From Pagrus major (taxonomy: Eukaryota; Chordata; Actinopteri; Spariformes; Sparidae), in assembly GCF_040436345.1 (NCBI RefSeq), contig NC_133225.1, positions 27,690,040 through 27,754,039 of the forward strand: a stretch of 64,000 nt of DNA. The letters are read 5' to 3'. Positions 21,586 to 34,177 of the stretch are shown here, piece after piece (position 1 is the first letter of the stretch; the number at the start of each line of letters is the position of its first letter). The translations under genes were made by a program, and so were the position numbers. Below the pieces are notes generated by a model. It made no database searches and had not been told where the DNA came from. It worked only from the letters and a program-made list of their open reading frames with translations.

Positions 21586-24500
21586 CTAAGCATTGAGACT
21601 ATACTCCTGCTTGTAGCAGCAGGGCCGGCACACGGCATTGACTAAACCGTTGCCCAGCTGTAAGAGACAGATGATGAACTCGAGCACAGCCAGGCCCAAT
21701 AACACACACAGCAGAGTCACGTTCCACTCCACGATATGAACCGGCTGAAGACACCGGGACCAAGTCTCAGGTTGTAGGAGATACCTGGAACACAGAGAGA
21801 CGGATCAGAAGAGAATCAATCACAGACAGAGTGAGCTGTAACTGATGGAATGCCGGTAAAAGCAGCTTTAAGTACATACTGATGACTTAAATGACATAAG
21901 TAAGCAATAATGCATGACAAGGTGTCCTGATATGCAAAAAAACAAACAAGGTAGAGGCAAAGTCCTTTATTTTCTATATTAGGACATCTTTTTGTGTATC
22001 ATCACGTTTATATCATGGCCATTTCCCAGGCAGAGGGAAAAAATTCCATGTTTAAAGTCAGTTTGTAGTCACTTATACCCAGGGTTTGATCTGTTTCACT
22101 GGTGAAAGTTAAATGGTAGGTAAAAAGGTCCCACATTCTGCTAAATTTCAGGTTCATACTTTTATTTTAGGTGTCACAACCGTACAGAAGTCCTAATGGA
22201 TCTTTTGAAATCCCAGTTTATGAATACAGTCTGTGTGCATTACTCCATGTGAGTGTTTTGATACTTCCACAGTACTAATGTAGCACCTAGAACTACTTTA
22301 AAATAAAAAAAAATGGAAATTTCCTTTTATACAGTATGAGGCCTTTAATACACTTTGCGTACTCTTTTGTCGTGAATCTATGTTTGAGGTGTGTGTCAAA
22401 GTTCGTTCTTCATCTTGAAAACAGAAGTTGGACAAAAGCAAACTGTCAGTCAATCCTATATTTATGTTGCAAAGTATTGCTATAACATGGTACAAGGTAA
22501 TATTAATATTAAAGTTAATATTAAATTGAAAAAGGTGGGAAAACTAGGTGTCTTCATTTAGTGCAATGTCAACTAAATGGCCAAGTTCAGTCCAGCTAAA
22601 GGACTCACGTATCAACTTGGTATATTTCAGCATTTTGTGATCGTATCCCTGGTGTCAGCAGTATTACAAGAAACGCCTCACAAAAGACAAGATCTTGCAA
22701 AACTGGAAATCCCCAAAAAGTGTGAGTTCTACAATGTTGTTGGGTTTTTTTAATACAAAACCTGAACTGTGAAAATACACTTTTTATTGCATTGTTATTC
22801 ACAGAACTCAAAGTCTTTACGAACAAATTAGAGCTGAAATAATTGACTTATTATTCAAAACAAGAATAATTCTGACAATCAATCATTTATTAAGCATCAC
22901 TGCCAAATATAAATAAATCAAATAGCTGGCTTTAGCTTCTTGAATGTGAGGATTTCCTCCTTTTCTTCTTTTTCTTCTCCTTTTGTCACATGGGGCTCTG
23001 GGAAATTGTGATGCACTATTTTCTGACATTTTCTAAATGCTTAATAAATTCATTTAAAAAACAGAACATTTGGATCATGGTTTGCTGCCCTCCTGTATGA
23101 ACACATTCTACTGCCACAGACAGTAAGTATCTCCTCACCTGCCCCCCTGGTCTGCAAACGGGTATGACCATCCAAAAGAGGTGAAGCACTGGGGACCCTG
23201 CACCAAGGCGAACCCTGATATGACGAAACAGTAACCAGACCCCACCAGGCCGACCACAGCTGCCAACACTGACCCGCACATCTGGAGAGCAACACAGACA
23301 CAAAGTGATTCTAAAGGAGAACGTGCACGTGTTTGGATGCCTCAATGAATGTGTGTGTGACTGTCTGTTCATTTCATAGATAAGTTACTGAGGCAGCTGC
23401 TACACACACACGCACACACACAACTGCAGCTGTACATGAGGCTCAAGCGGTGTGAGCCAAGCTTACTGTTCTGACTGTTACCTAACAATGGGACCCTTGT
23501 TAAACTGTCATAGCTGGATTAGCATTAGCATTCCACCTCATAGGGACTCAGTGTTAGCTGGCTTATTGACAAATGTACAGTATTTTTCTCCAAGCGGTGA
23601 GAAAGAAAACCAGATAATAGAAACATTATGAAGAGTTACAAAGACAGTTTTGGGCCCCAGAAAAGTTCTAAAACCTTCTATTTTGATTTATGAAAAAGGA
23701 AAACAGCAACTGAAACTGAAAAAAATACAGATATCAACATTAAATTAATTACAAGTAAATAGTTCATTACCTGATATGACAAGTCAGATAGCATTATACT
23801 AATCTCGCATAAACACAGTATAAGACCCATCTACAATAGCATTAGCATTAGCTTGTTAATATGTCAAATCAGTTTTTTTGGCAGACTTAGCTTAGTATAG
23901 CGTACCTTCTGTAGATTTTGAGTATTCTTGACTGTTTAGTGAGTCTCTTACCATTAAGCTTTCATTCCAGCAGCAGCTACATTTCCCCAGAGTGATGAAG
24001 ACCACAGCTGGAATCAGCATCTGGAAGCACAGGAGAGAATATTGTTCAATTGACGACAGCATTTTTTTGTTTGTTTTATCCACTTGGTTTCATGCATGTA
24101 AAAAAAAAAATTGTTTTACCCGTTTTCACAAATAAAAACCAAAAAGTTGAGGAACTTACAAAGATTACCTTTTTTTTCACCAGTTCTCAAGTCAGATAAA
24201 GAATAGATAGAAAATAAATCAGATCGGACTAAGAAAATGGATCGCCAGAAAAAAAAAACAATAGTTCATATACATGCTGGAGTTACATTTATAATATTTT
24301 ACTAAAACGAAACATTACTGAACCTGTTTCTCTTTGCTGGGAGTATTTCATATACCAACTGAACCTGTGCAACCCTACACTACAAGTCCTAAAAGTCAAG
24401 TCAGTTCAAGCTGAATTATCTCACACAGGACCTTCTATCCATATTTTTTTGTACCACTAATCAATTAGAATCCTTGTTAAAAGCAGCGTTGATCATTTGG

Positions 24501-27500
24501 CTATTACTTAAAAGACTCATTACCCAAAAAGTAAAACAACTGACACTGGTGACATGACATTGTAATGCTCCTCATACACTAGAGTCAGATGAACAGATTA
24601 AGGGTACAGTCACACATGCACTAAATTACAGAAGCATGTGAGAAGATTGGCACCTTAGCTTCACGTGGCATCCAACTTTGGTGAACTTTGATCATACGCT
24701 TGAATTTGCACGTGTGAATATACCCTTAAACAGCAAAAAAAAACTTGAAAGCAGGTAAAGTGCACTGTAGAGTAAACAGGGAGTTGTTTTGGACTTTGCC
24801 TTGGACTGTTTGCATTCTATGTTAACAAAATTAGGCTTAAAAGGGTCGTTGTATAAGTGAAATCTTTGATTTGCTGTTTGATGACTAAAGGCTTATGGAT
24901 TCATCCTCTTGGGACCCTAAAAAAACATAAAAAACAATGAAAATCCATCTAATAGTTGAAATATTTCAGTTGATAGAGCAGATTAAACATGATTTTTGAT
25001 TGAAACTTCTTGAAACTAATATCTCCTGACAATACAAGAGCACACAAACAGTCTGTACTGTAAACGGTAACAGCAGCTTAGTTACACTGTAGTTGTTTGG
25101 AGAGCGTTACTGCAAATAACTGTGGAAGAAAGAGAGAAATAATGTCAATTCTACATCTGTTTGTTTCAGAGTTCTTCTTTCCTTTTTCCTCTCCTCCTCT
25201 TTCCTGTGTGGTTGTCTCTCTCCCAGTGGTCAAGGACTTTAAATCACATCCTAACAGAGGGAGGGAAGTTCCCAAGGTTTTACACACACACACACACACA
25301 CACACAGATCATAGGCATCATAACATACACATCCTGGATGGATCCTTTTGCAGGGGCAGTGAGAGGAGGACTGACAACACAGAGGGAAGCGCACAGCGAG
25401 AAAGGAAAGGAGGAAAGAGGAGGGAGGAAGAGCAAGGGCGATAGGAAAGGAGGGAGCTAAAGATAGATTTCTCTCGGGGGGGGGTTCAGTTTGCTCTTTG
25501 ACTCTCTGGTGTTCTCACATAAAGAAAGGAAAAGAGGAAAAGCCCAAAGAGGAAAAAATAAGACGGACAAAGGAAACACAAACGTAAAGTCATTTATGAT
25601 ATTCTCTACATGTGCTTGCAGAAAGAATCTTTCTCCTCATAAGAGGCTAACCCAAACACATATTCATTCTGAGTAGTCCTAAAACGTGAGCAAGATTTTA
25701 TTTCTCTCATCTGAAGTAAAGTCTAAACCATTACATGCTGTCAATGTGTTGCTGTTTGACGTTAACACAAACTAAACACTTCCTCCTTAGTTCACATTGT
25801 GCATAATCGCCCTCACTTTTATTGTGAAACATCTGCAGGAAGTGTCATTTAGGGCATGAAAGGAACATTATCTCTCATAACTCAAATGGACTTAATAATT
25901 CCACTGGTCATTGTTCTACATCCTGTCGTGGTCTGGGACTGCTTGGCCTCACACTCCTGTGCTGAATCATCAGCTCTATAAATAAAACTTTCTAACAATG
26001 ACACACTACAGCACTAAAGTGTGCAGATTATGGTATCTATTTCCGTAACAATAATATTAAGATATTCTAAGCAATTTCTTCCTCTTTCCTGCACAGGCTA
26101 TAAACAAACCATGAAATTATCTAAATATTTTAGAAAGTGAAGTTTTATGTACCCAACACAAGTGTTCTGCTGGTCAACAAGGTTAATCTTGTGTGGGTAA
26201 AACACAATCTCTCCTCTGTTCCTCCTTAAAACCAAACTAAAAGAACAGCTCAATTCTGCTCAGTGGGAGCATAAACCCATCAGATCAGCGGCATGTAGAG
26301 CAGACGGATTAACTATGAATTCACACAACACTCCATTGTTCCCAACGAACAACTGCAAACACACTCAGCCTGAATGGTGTTAAAGGGGAAACAAGTGACA
26401 TTCAATAATCTTTCAGGTCTGAAATTCAGGGTTTTTAGGAGTCAAAAGCTTAACCTGTGTACAGATGTTGATAAATCAAATGGAAAAAAGCAGACTGAAA
26501 GCATATATGAGTTTGAAAACTGAGGGAAAAAGGTTAAAAAAGGTCAACATAATGGCACACACTGTGTCTACATGTATCAGCGTCTGTCTCTGTTAACACT
26601 GAATAGGGAAGGAAGGAATGAAGGAAGGGGGGTTGATCATAGTTTTCAGTGAATGTGGCTTTAAGAAGCTGCTCTCAGTGGAGAGTTTTAGCATCACATG
26701 GCTCAAAAACAGTCAAAGAATCTCTTTGACTGTCTGTCTATAAACAGCAGTTAAGACAATTACTCGCTTTGGTTCCAGATGAAAACTGAATTTCATACTT
26801 TTAGTTTTGGTACATTTTCAGTGACCTCGATTTAAACCTCAATCCTCATTCATTTATCCTCTTCAAGCAAAATAATCCACATTATTTACTTGAAAGATGC
26901 TGCCACGTTATTAGCAACACCAAAACAATCCCCTCAAGTAACCTCAACGTCTCTTACTTAATTATTATTCATTTATTTCACAGTCACAGGTTTTATTTAG
27001 AATGAGAAAAATGATTTATCAATGACATGATGAAGTTCATACAGAAGCTGCAGTCAGATTAAACAGTGACTATTCACTTTCTTAAGTTACCGCTTTTAAT
27101 ATCAGCTTATTCTCCGATTTTTATGAACTTTCATCACTCACAACATGTAGAAATAAATACCAAAACCTGTCACATATATAGATTGTAAGCTTTGAGTAAA
27201 TATATTTAACTCTAAAAATAACAACATAATAACTTATAAAAAGCCCAGTCTGAATCTTGTTCAAGCAGCTAAAAATGAATGGAGGGACATGCACCACATG
27301 GGAGAAGTGCTTTTAGTTTTGAATGAGATATCAGGTTTTGGGGTAAAATCGTGTCTCACACAAAGAAAAAAATAAGATTTTTTTTCTATCATTGTTGAGC
27401 ATAAAAAACATTCAGAAAAAAAAGTAGAAAACATCATCATAGCAATTCAACATTCTGTTTTAAAGTTGCTAAACACTTTTAATACTGGATGAAGTTAAAG

Positions 27501-28041
27501 TTATCCCATGATGTTAAAATTGAGACTTGAAGAGAAGAAAACCACACCACACTTTGTCTGGCACCAAATGAAGACGTAACATCAATTGTAAAACAAAATA
27601 ATGGGACTTTAGTATTTCGTTGGCCTTTCTTCTAAATATGTCACAACCAAGACCAACACCCAATGTTTGATATTCACCAGACAACTAAAGCTGAAGTCAC
27701 ACCACCTCCAGAATTTTGATGATGTGGCCAAATCTGAAAAAATCTTGGATCAGAATATTGTAACAGCATCAAAACCTACAGAAAAACCCCAGAAATATAC
27801 CACAGGACTAACCAGAGGGCTTCAACATCTAATCAAAACACAAGTTCAGTTTTTTACTCACCACCAGTCCGCCTCCTCCAAGTCCACCAAAGTACCAGAT
27901 GAAGCTGGCCAGGCGGTCCTGCTGGATGTAGGTGATTTCCCCCATTGGAAACAGCAGCAGCAGGTTGGCGAGGATACAACAGAGGGCCAGAGGCAGCAGG
28001 GCCAGACCCAGAGACCGGGCGAAACCCACCGAACAGCACAT
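21586..28041 (-). CDS. tm4sf18: TM4SF1/TM4SF18-like L6 family membrane protein
   Basis: Four minus-strand exons (27862-28041, 23952-24020, 23139-23281, 21586-21784; phases 0, 0, 2) encode 196 residues ending in TAG. The protein starts MCCSVGFAR and has four hydrophobic segments: about residues 9-30, 46-70, 86-107 and 151-176. Landmarks shared with the L6 (TM4SF1) family are LFPMGE after helix 1, WYFGGLGGGGL before helix 2, GSGYCFVISGFALVQGP in helix 3, and WSRC..P.HIVEWNVTL before helix 4. L6 proteins are plasma- or endosomal-membrane adaptors linked to cell motility and endothelial growth-factor signalling. It lies head-to-tail behind cp, as TM4SF18 and TM4SF1 do in human. The fish gene may represent their common ancestor, so the symbol is tentative. 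The exon 2 intracellular loop is about seven residues shorter than in tm4sf4 and lacks the CCGCCG motif. Confidence 0.88.
22826..23040. repeat. Dispersed fish repeat copy (GTGAGGATTT family)
   Basis: Has the 'agctgaaataattgac' end and the 'cttcttgaatgtgaggatttc' core shared with the copies at 11450, 33190, 44240 and elsewhere. Lies in the TM4SF18-like gene intron 3. Confidence 0.6.
24021..27861. other. Intron 1 of the TM4SF18-like gene
   Basis: A 3.8-kb intron with no recognisable exon. It holds a short (CA)n tract at 25281-25307 and a purine-rich GGAAAGGAGG block around 25380-25460. The rest is AT-rich unique sequence. Confidence 0.6.
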
Positions 28042-28184
28042 CGCTCACCCAGAAACACACTCACGACCGCAGGGAGGAGAGGACAGAACTGGAATGGACT
28101 AGGGAGAGCCAAGAAAGAGGGGAGGGAAGGGAAGGGTCAGAGCAGCTGGGGAGCCAGGAAACAAAAAAAAGTGATGAGAGCCTG

Positions 28185-28187
<3 letters not shown>

Positions 28188-28262
<75 letters not shown>
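28188..28262. repeat. (TG)n microsatellite upstream of the TM4SF18-like gene
   Basis: About 37 TG units, 147 bases upstream of the start codon at 28041, so inside the likely 5' UTR or core promoter. A second TG/CG tract lies at 28411-28457. Confidence 0.95.
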
Positions 28263-28264
<2 letters not shown>

Positions 28265-28410
28265 GGGTGTAAGTGTTAAACAGAATCTCCTTCCTTACAG
28301 AGGGAGTTCTGCAATGACACAACAGGCACAAGGAAACACACTCGCAGGAAGGGGGCTAACCGACAGAGCTCAGCCAGAAATATGTCAAATCCCACAAGAG
28401 TGTGTGATTC

Positions 28411-28448
<38 letters not shown>

Positions 28449-28457
28449 TGTGTGTGT
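28411..28457. repeat. (TG)n microsatellite with a CGCGCG interruption
   Basis: Alternating purine-pyrimidine tract, a potential Z-DNA former. Confidence 0.95.
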
Positions 28458-28984
28458 TTCTCACAGCCTCTTAGTCAGCAGGGCCTCACACAGAACACTA
28501 AAGAATTAATTTCCCTCAGGATGACTGAGTCACTACAACAGGGCGACAAATTTAAATCAGTGTTTTTACACATTTGTACAGTCAATACACCCTATTATGC
28601 AAAAACTATGTCTAAACCAGGGCTGTTATCAATTATTGATCTTTTTTTCTGTAAGATGTTGGAAAGACAAATTGTGTGTCACAGTTTTTCAGAGCCCCAG
28701 GTGGCATCTTTAATTTGCTTATTTTGTCCAGACAACTACATAAAGGAAGACAAAAACTGACTGTTTAAGTACTACAGTAACCTCTGCTACACTCATACTA
28801 TTATATCACTTGATCATTTCATTTACTAGAGGAAGTAAAGGAAAACCAGCAGATTTGGCAACTAACACACACATTTGTTTCATCCTATGTTCCTGTTAAG
28901 ACTTTTTAGTGTGCAAGAAGCACAGGGCTAGAAGAAGTATTCATTTTCATCATTTACCTTGAAAAGCAGCACATTTTAATTCAT

Positions 28985-29440
28985 AAAACACTCTATTACA
29001 AGTGGTGGAATGTAACATACATTTACTCAAGAACTTGTACATGAACTTGTAAATTGTACAATTATGATGTACTTTTACTTTACTTAGTTAATCTTTCCAT
29101 TTTATGCTATTTTATACTTCTCCACATCATTTCAGAGGCTTATAATGTACTTTTTACTCAGACCGCTGTAGTTAGTATTTAATTTGCAGATAGAAATCAT
29201 TAATCAAAAGTATACATTTGATAAATATGTATGATGTATTACTAGAATACATTAAACTATACTCAGCAGTATATAAGTACATAAAAAGAGCTCCACTTTT
29301 ACCAGCTGTAACTTTAAAATGATGATGAACACACGAATGCACCAATGGTTATAATCCAGTAATATGATAAATATCATTCTGAACAGTGCCAGTCTGCATA
29401 ATGACTACTTTTACTTGTGGTACTTGTAATTCGTTGCATT
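28985..29440 (+). mobile_element. hAT-like MITE fragment
   Basis: Begins 'agtggtggaatgtaacatacatttactcaag' and continues 'ccattttatgctattttatacttctcca' and 'gtactttttactca'. This is the classic percomorph hAT-derived element. The right terminus is not clear. Confidence 0.65.
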
Positions 29441-29509
29441 CATATAAAAATGACAAGATATGCTGTAGTTATTTAGATCTGGATTAAAGTATATAGGCTT
29501 TAATAAAAT

Positions 29510-30565
29510 TTAAGATTTTTTCAATTCCCTGCATATAATTTTAATGCACACAGATGAAAACATAAAAAATGTCAAAAGCAGAGGTTTTCTCCAGACTGCA
29601 ACACTAATAAATTTGGGAACATCTTCTAAACATTTTGGATCTGACTTGTCCTTGTATAACTGATCCACAAAGTGCCCAAAGGCAAAGCTGCCTCTTTCTG
29701 GGTCAGGATGATACAACAGCTCAGCAGGTCTATGTGGGGCAATAGGGCACAACATGACTCCTAATAGTGCTGTGTCAGAAACACTCTGTATGTATACATA
29801 TGTGTGTTTCAGGGGCCCAGCATGTTGTGAGCTGCTTTATAATCCAGCTGGAATGCAGCACATCCAGATAAAGTGCGCTGTAAGCTGGAGTCAGCCACTA
29901 ACAAGCTGCTTCAACCAGGTTAATTAAGGCAGATTATGTAAAACAGAGTGTGTTTGGGTGACAGAACACATGGCTCTTTATAGGAGTACACGGTTGGTAC
30001 CAGGTTGGGTTCGGAGCTGTAAGGAGATCAATGAAACAAAGTCCAACATGGAGAGATTTGTGCTGAAGTAGAATCCTGTTTAAGCTTCCTGCTCCAGGCT
30101 GCAAGTGGTTTACAAGCTGTTTATCAACTTCAACATCCCGTCTCACACAACTCAAGCCACTAGACTGTAATTCAATTCATGCCGTCTGTGTCTGTATTTA
30201 TCTCGTCTCTTTGCTACTTTGAGGGAAAGCAGGGTGTTTCCCAACAGCAAAAAATTCCCTAAAAGATAAAGCTCATCCAGCTTGAAAACATGAAGTACAA
30301 TAGATGCTTTTTTTCCATGTGCCACATCAAGATCATATGTCCTTGGAGTTGTGCCAGTGGAAAAGGCCATGTTGTCATCAAAATCAAAAGCACTTTCAGA
30401 GTTGAATGCAGTGATGTCTTTTTTGCACGGCTGACATTTTGGTTTGCTCAGTAAATGTAAATGATTTTTGATGGTGGTACTAGAGAAAAAATCGTGTTGA
30501 CATTTTTCCTGCAAATTTTTTAAGGATTCACCTTCTGCGGACATAAAATCTCTAGTTGTTAACAT
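29510..30565 (-). other. Cluster of unrecognised minus-strand reading frames
   Basis: Three open frames lie close together on the minus strand: 30152-30565 (137 codons), 29934-30155 (73) and 29510-29755 (81). The longest has balanced amino-acid use, including a cysteine-bearing stretch (CQPCKK) and T-P-R-T-Y-D-L-D, and is preceded by an acceptor-like TTTTATGTCCGCAG. I do not recognise a family. It could be a decayed insertion, an unannotated gene or chance. Confidence 0.25.
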
Positions 30566-31082
30566 GTTTTACAAGTGTACTTTACATTTCTTACAGCAGT
30601 GCAAAGAATGATTATTAGGAAGCAACATTTGGGGATCCTAACTATCCACACATACTAGTCCTTTTTGAGACATCTTGTTCTGCCAGGACCCCTTGCCCTC
30701 TATATCACCCCGCTTTCTTTCTCTCCTGCTTTTCTTGTCTCTCTCCAAGGAACATAATGAAGAGAAAAGGGTCATTACGATCATCAGGTTCAGAAGAATC
30801 TGCAGACGATTATGAACTCATGAACACAGAAACCTTGAGAATAAAGCATTTGAAAATAGATTTAATTTATTTGTCATTTATATTAATGTATAAAATCATG
30901 AATAGAGCAGCACATTTCAAAGATAATTTGAAATACATACTGTTAAATCAGTTCAATTCCAATGACATCAGAAACAAATATACTTTAAAATGTAGGATAT
31001 TGATTGACAACACATTATTACATTCTTACATTATCTGAACTGTGTTTGTTTTGTAAAATGTCGCCCAGACGAAAACTGAACT

Positions 31083-31088
31083 TTTATT
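31083..31088 (-). terminator. Candidate polyadenylation signal of the GGT gene
   Basis: Minus-strand AATAAA about 590 bases past the stop codon of the gamma-glutamyltransferase-like gene. No nearer canonical hexamer was noticed. Confidence 0.35.
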
Positions 31089-31673
31089 AAGGGAGGAGGG
31101 TTTTATATATAAACACAAGATTAGCAGCAACTAATTACAGGGATTTAAGCAGATGATTATCTCAACCGTAGGACTGAGTTGAGGAAAGGCATCTTTGGTA
31201 TGTAATACAGTGTTACACAAAGATATGTTTTCCTGTTTCATTCAGCAACAAGACCAAAAACATATTGCACTAACTCACAAATGTAGCTTGGAATCAAGAG
31301 GATATAGAGGGACATGAGGAAAGTGGCACCATGATTCCATCACAAACTATGAAATATGGCACAGTTTCAACTCAAACTGTTAGGAGACTTTTTCATTTTG
31401 ACTTCATAAACTGATGCACAGTTCTGCTGCTATATCAAAGATTACAAAGAAAATGTGCTTGAAACATACAACAGGAACATCTTTATGAAGGTGTAATGTG
31501 TTGCGATGATGGAATGTGATAAACCTTAGTTGTTGTCAAGTTAATGTGTAAAATTAATGTTTACTGTGAATTATGTCACAGCCAAGTATTCAAAGTCCTC
31601 CTGCGCTTCATGTCAGAAAGCTTTGTGATCAACTTATCAACAGGAAACAGAAGAGGAGTCATGTACTGTATGT

Positions 31674-34111
31674 CTAGTATCCATGTGCACATCCATCCCC
31701 TCTGGGGTCTGATCCTGCCCACAGCACTGATGGGTGATCAGCTTGACTGACGGATGAGCTCCACCAATCCCCCACTGTGATGATCTGTCCCCGCCCAAAC
31801 TGAGACCTTTTGTGGCCTGTGTGTTTGAATGAAAAGATAAATGAAAAAATAAATTAAATAAAAAATAAAAAACACTGCGTCAATTAAACTGTCCCCTCTT
31901 ATTCACCGTAAATGTAATTATCCAATGTGTCATTAGCATGCTGAGATCATGAGATGAAGACTTCTGGTTGGACTCTGGCTTTCGTAGTAACAGAAAGTTC
32001 AGGGCCTGAACAGTTAGATATTTGGTTCCTTAAATCTGATTTGTTCATTAAAGAATGAATGATGTTAGAACCATGAGTCTGAATAACTTAATCTAAGGCG
32101 AGACCTTGTGAGCAAGTCTGTAGTCCACACACAGGCAAGAACTCTGTATAGTGGCTCGCAATGTCTTCACTGGTTAGTTTGAAACATGAACAGATTAGGG
32201 CAGTAAGGAAGAACGGGTTAATTTAATTTTGTATTTTTCTATAACTGAAACCTTGAAGTAATATTATTAAAATACATTAATGAGACTCAATTTTAGGAGG
32301 TCAGCATTCTACAGCTTATTTCATAAAAGGGGCTACATGTTTCCCTGGAAAATCTACATTTCGTTGAGGCATTTATTTTAAGAAAAGACCACCTTTTATC
32401 TTGAGAATTGTACTGTGATGGTTTCAGGGGTAACGGTTTTATTGTGTTTTTTTTATTTTTTTTATTTTATTTTATTACCTGGGGTGCCAGTCAGGGCTCA
32501 GCCTGACAATTTTTAAAACCCGATCCCTCTCGAGTAAACCACACAAAGGGTGCATAAATTCAAACAAAATTCATACAACCTTAGAACAAAGGTGAACAAA
32601 CCAAAAAAACACCACTTTCTTTTTCTTTTAACACTGTATTTCCCACAACAAGGAAAACAACAAACAATGTCCACTTTTCCAGCTCAGTTCAGTTCAGTTT
32701 AGTTCAATTACAAAAAAAAAAAAAACCCCAACACAAAACAACTGGCTTTTCTTTCAGTTTATGCCCAGCGAAAAAAATAGTTAAGTCACTATAAGCCTCT
32801 TCACTGCATTATACATTGTGTGCTACTGGGCTTTATGCAAAAGAACCGATGACGAGGGTTGTGCTGGTCCTCCAGAATGAACAAAGGTAATAAGTTCATA
32901 GCAGGAGGTGTGTGGGAGTGAAAGTGTGATAGAAGCTGAACACAAAACATGTTCATACTCTTCAGAAATTCCAGAGACCATGCTAAAGCCAGCAAGAACG
33001 ATTTACAGGGGAGGGAAGAGGAACTAATGACAACATCCTGTTTGCAACAGGAAGTAACAGCATTTATGGGAACAACGGTCTAATACCAGTCATTTAAGAA
33101 AACCAATTGTTTCACCCGTGGTATCTCGTGTTTATGGCCGTACTACACATCAATATAACGATTTATGTAGAACATTAACTTTTGAGAAGGTTACATGTAG
33201 GACCTTTTAATTATAGAATATAGCATTAATGAAACAACTATTTTGGTAATCAGTTAATAGTTTTGGCCATTTTTCAAGCAAAAACATCATATATTTGCTG
33301 GTTCCAGCTTGCTAAACGTGAGGATTTGAAACTTTTCTTTGGCATTTATGATGGGAAATGAAGAGTCTTTGGGTTTTGGACTGTTGCTTGGACAAAATGG
33401 AAAAATTGTGAGCATTTTTCACATTCAGTGGACAAAATGACTAATAGATTAATCGTGAAAATAATCGCTGGATTAATTAAGAATGAAAATACACGTAAAT
33501 TACAAGCTATTGAAAAGGTTGTTTTTTTTAGCCCCGTTTTTCTGAGATTTCCATTTATATTCTATTAATGAATAAATGAGAGAAATGTATGCCTTCTGGA
33601 AGTAATGCAAACTTATCATGTAAAAAATCCCATGCAGCTATACTGCTTATTGTATAAAAAAAAAAACGTACCTGTGATTGGCCAGTTGACTTTGTGGCCC
33701 CGTCTTCTCAGCTCTTCAGCTACCTGCTGGTCGACCCCCTCCTCCAGATTAACCGACCACTGATCAGCTTGACACACAGAAGGTTTGATCAGAATATGAT
33801 TTTGATCTTTTGAAAAAATGCTTTACATATGTAGGGCAAAATACACTGTCACAAAACTCCCATACATCTCCTGCACAAATTAAGATATGGTTTACAATGT
33901 AATTTAATCTAACTGTAGCGAGAGTAGAGTTCATCCAACCACTATCCTTCCATATGATGAAGTACACAGCTTCATCTTCTATCACTAATAGCACATGAAT
34001 GTTGGTATCTAATTACAGTCTAATTACATCAATCTAATGTAAGGTAATATACATAATGTTTATACTAACACACTGCTTTCTTTTTGTGACTGTACAGAAT
34101 CTGTGTGTATG

Positions 34112-34177
<66 letters not shown>

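Noticed and set aside
27667-28760. Long plus-strand frames of 201 and 271 codons
   Set aside because: They are antisense to exon 1 of the TM4SF18-like gene and run through TG repeats, giving Cys-Val repeats. They are shadows.
30757-31038. Plus-strand frame of 93 codons starting M-K-R-K-G-S-L
   Set aside because: AT-rich, low-complexity second half, no splice partners and no recognised family. It also overlaps the likely GGT 3' UTR end.
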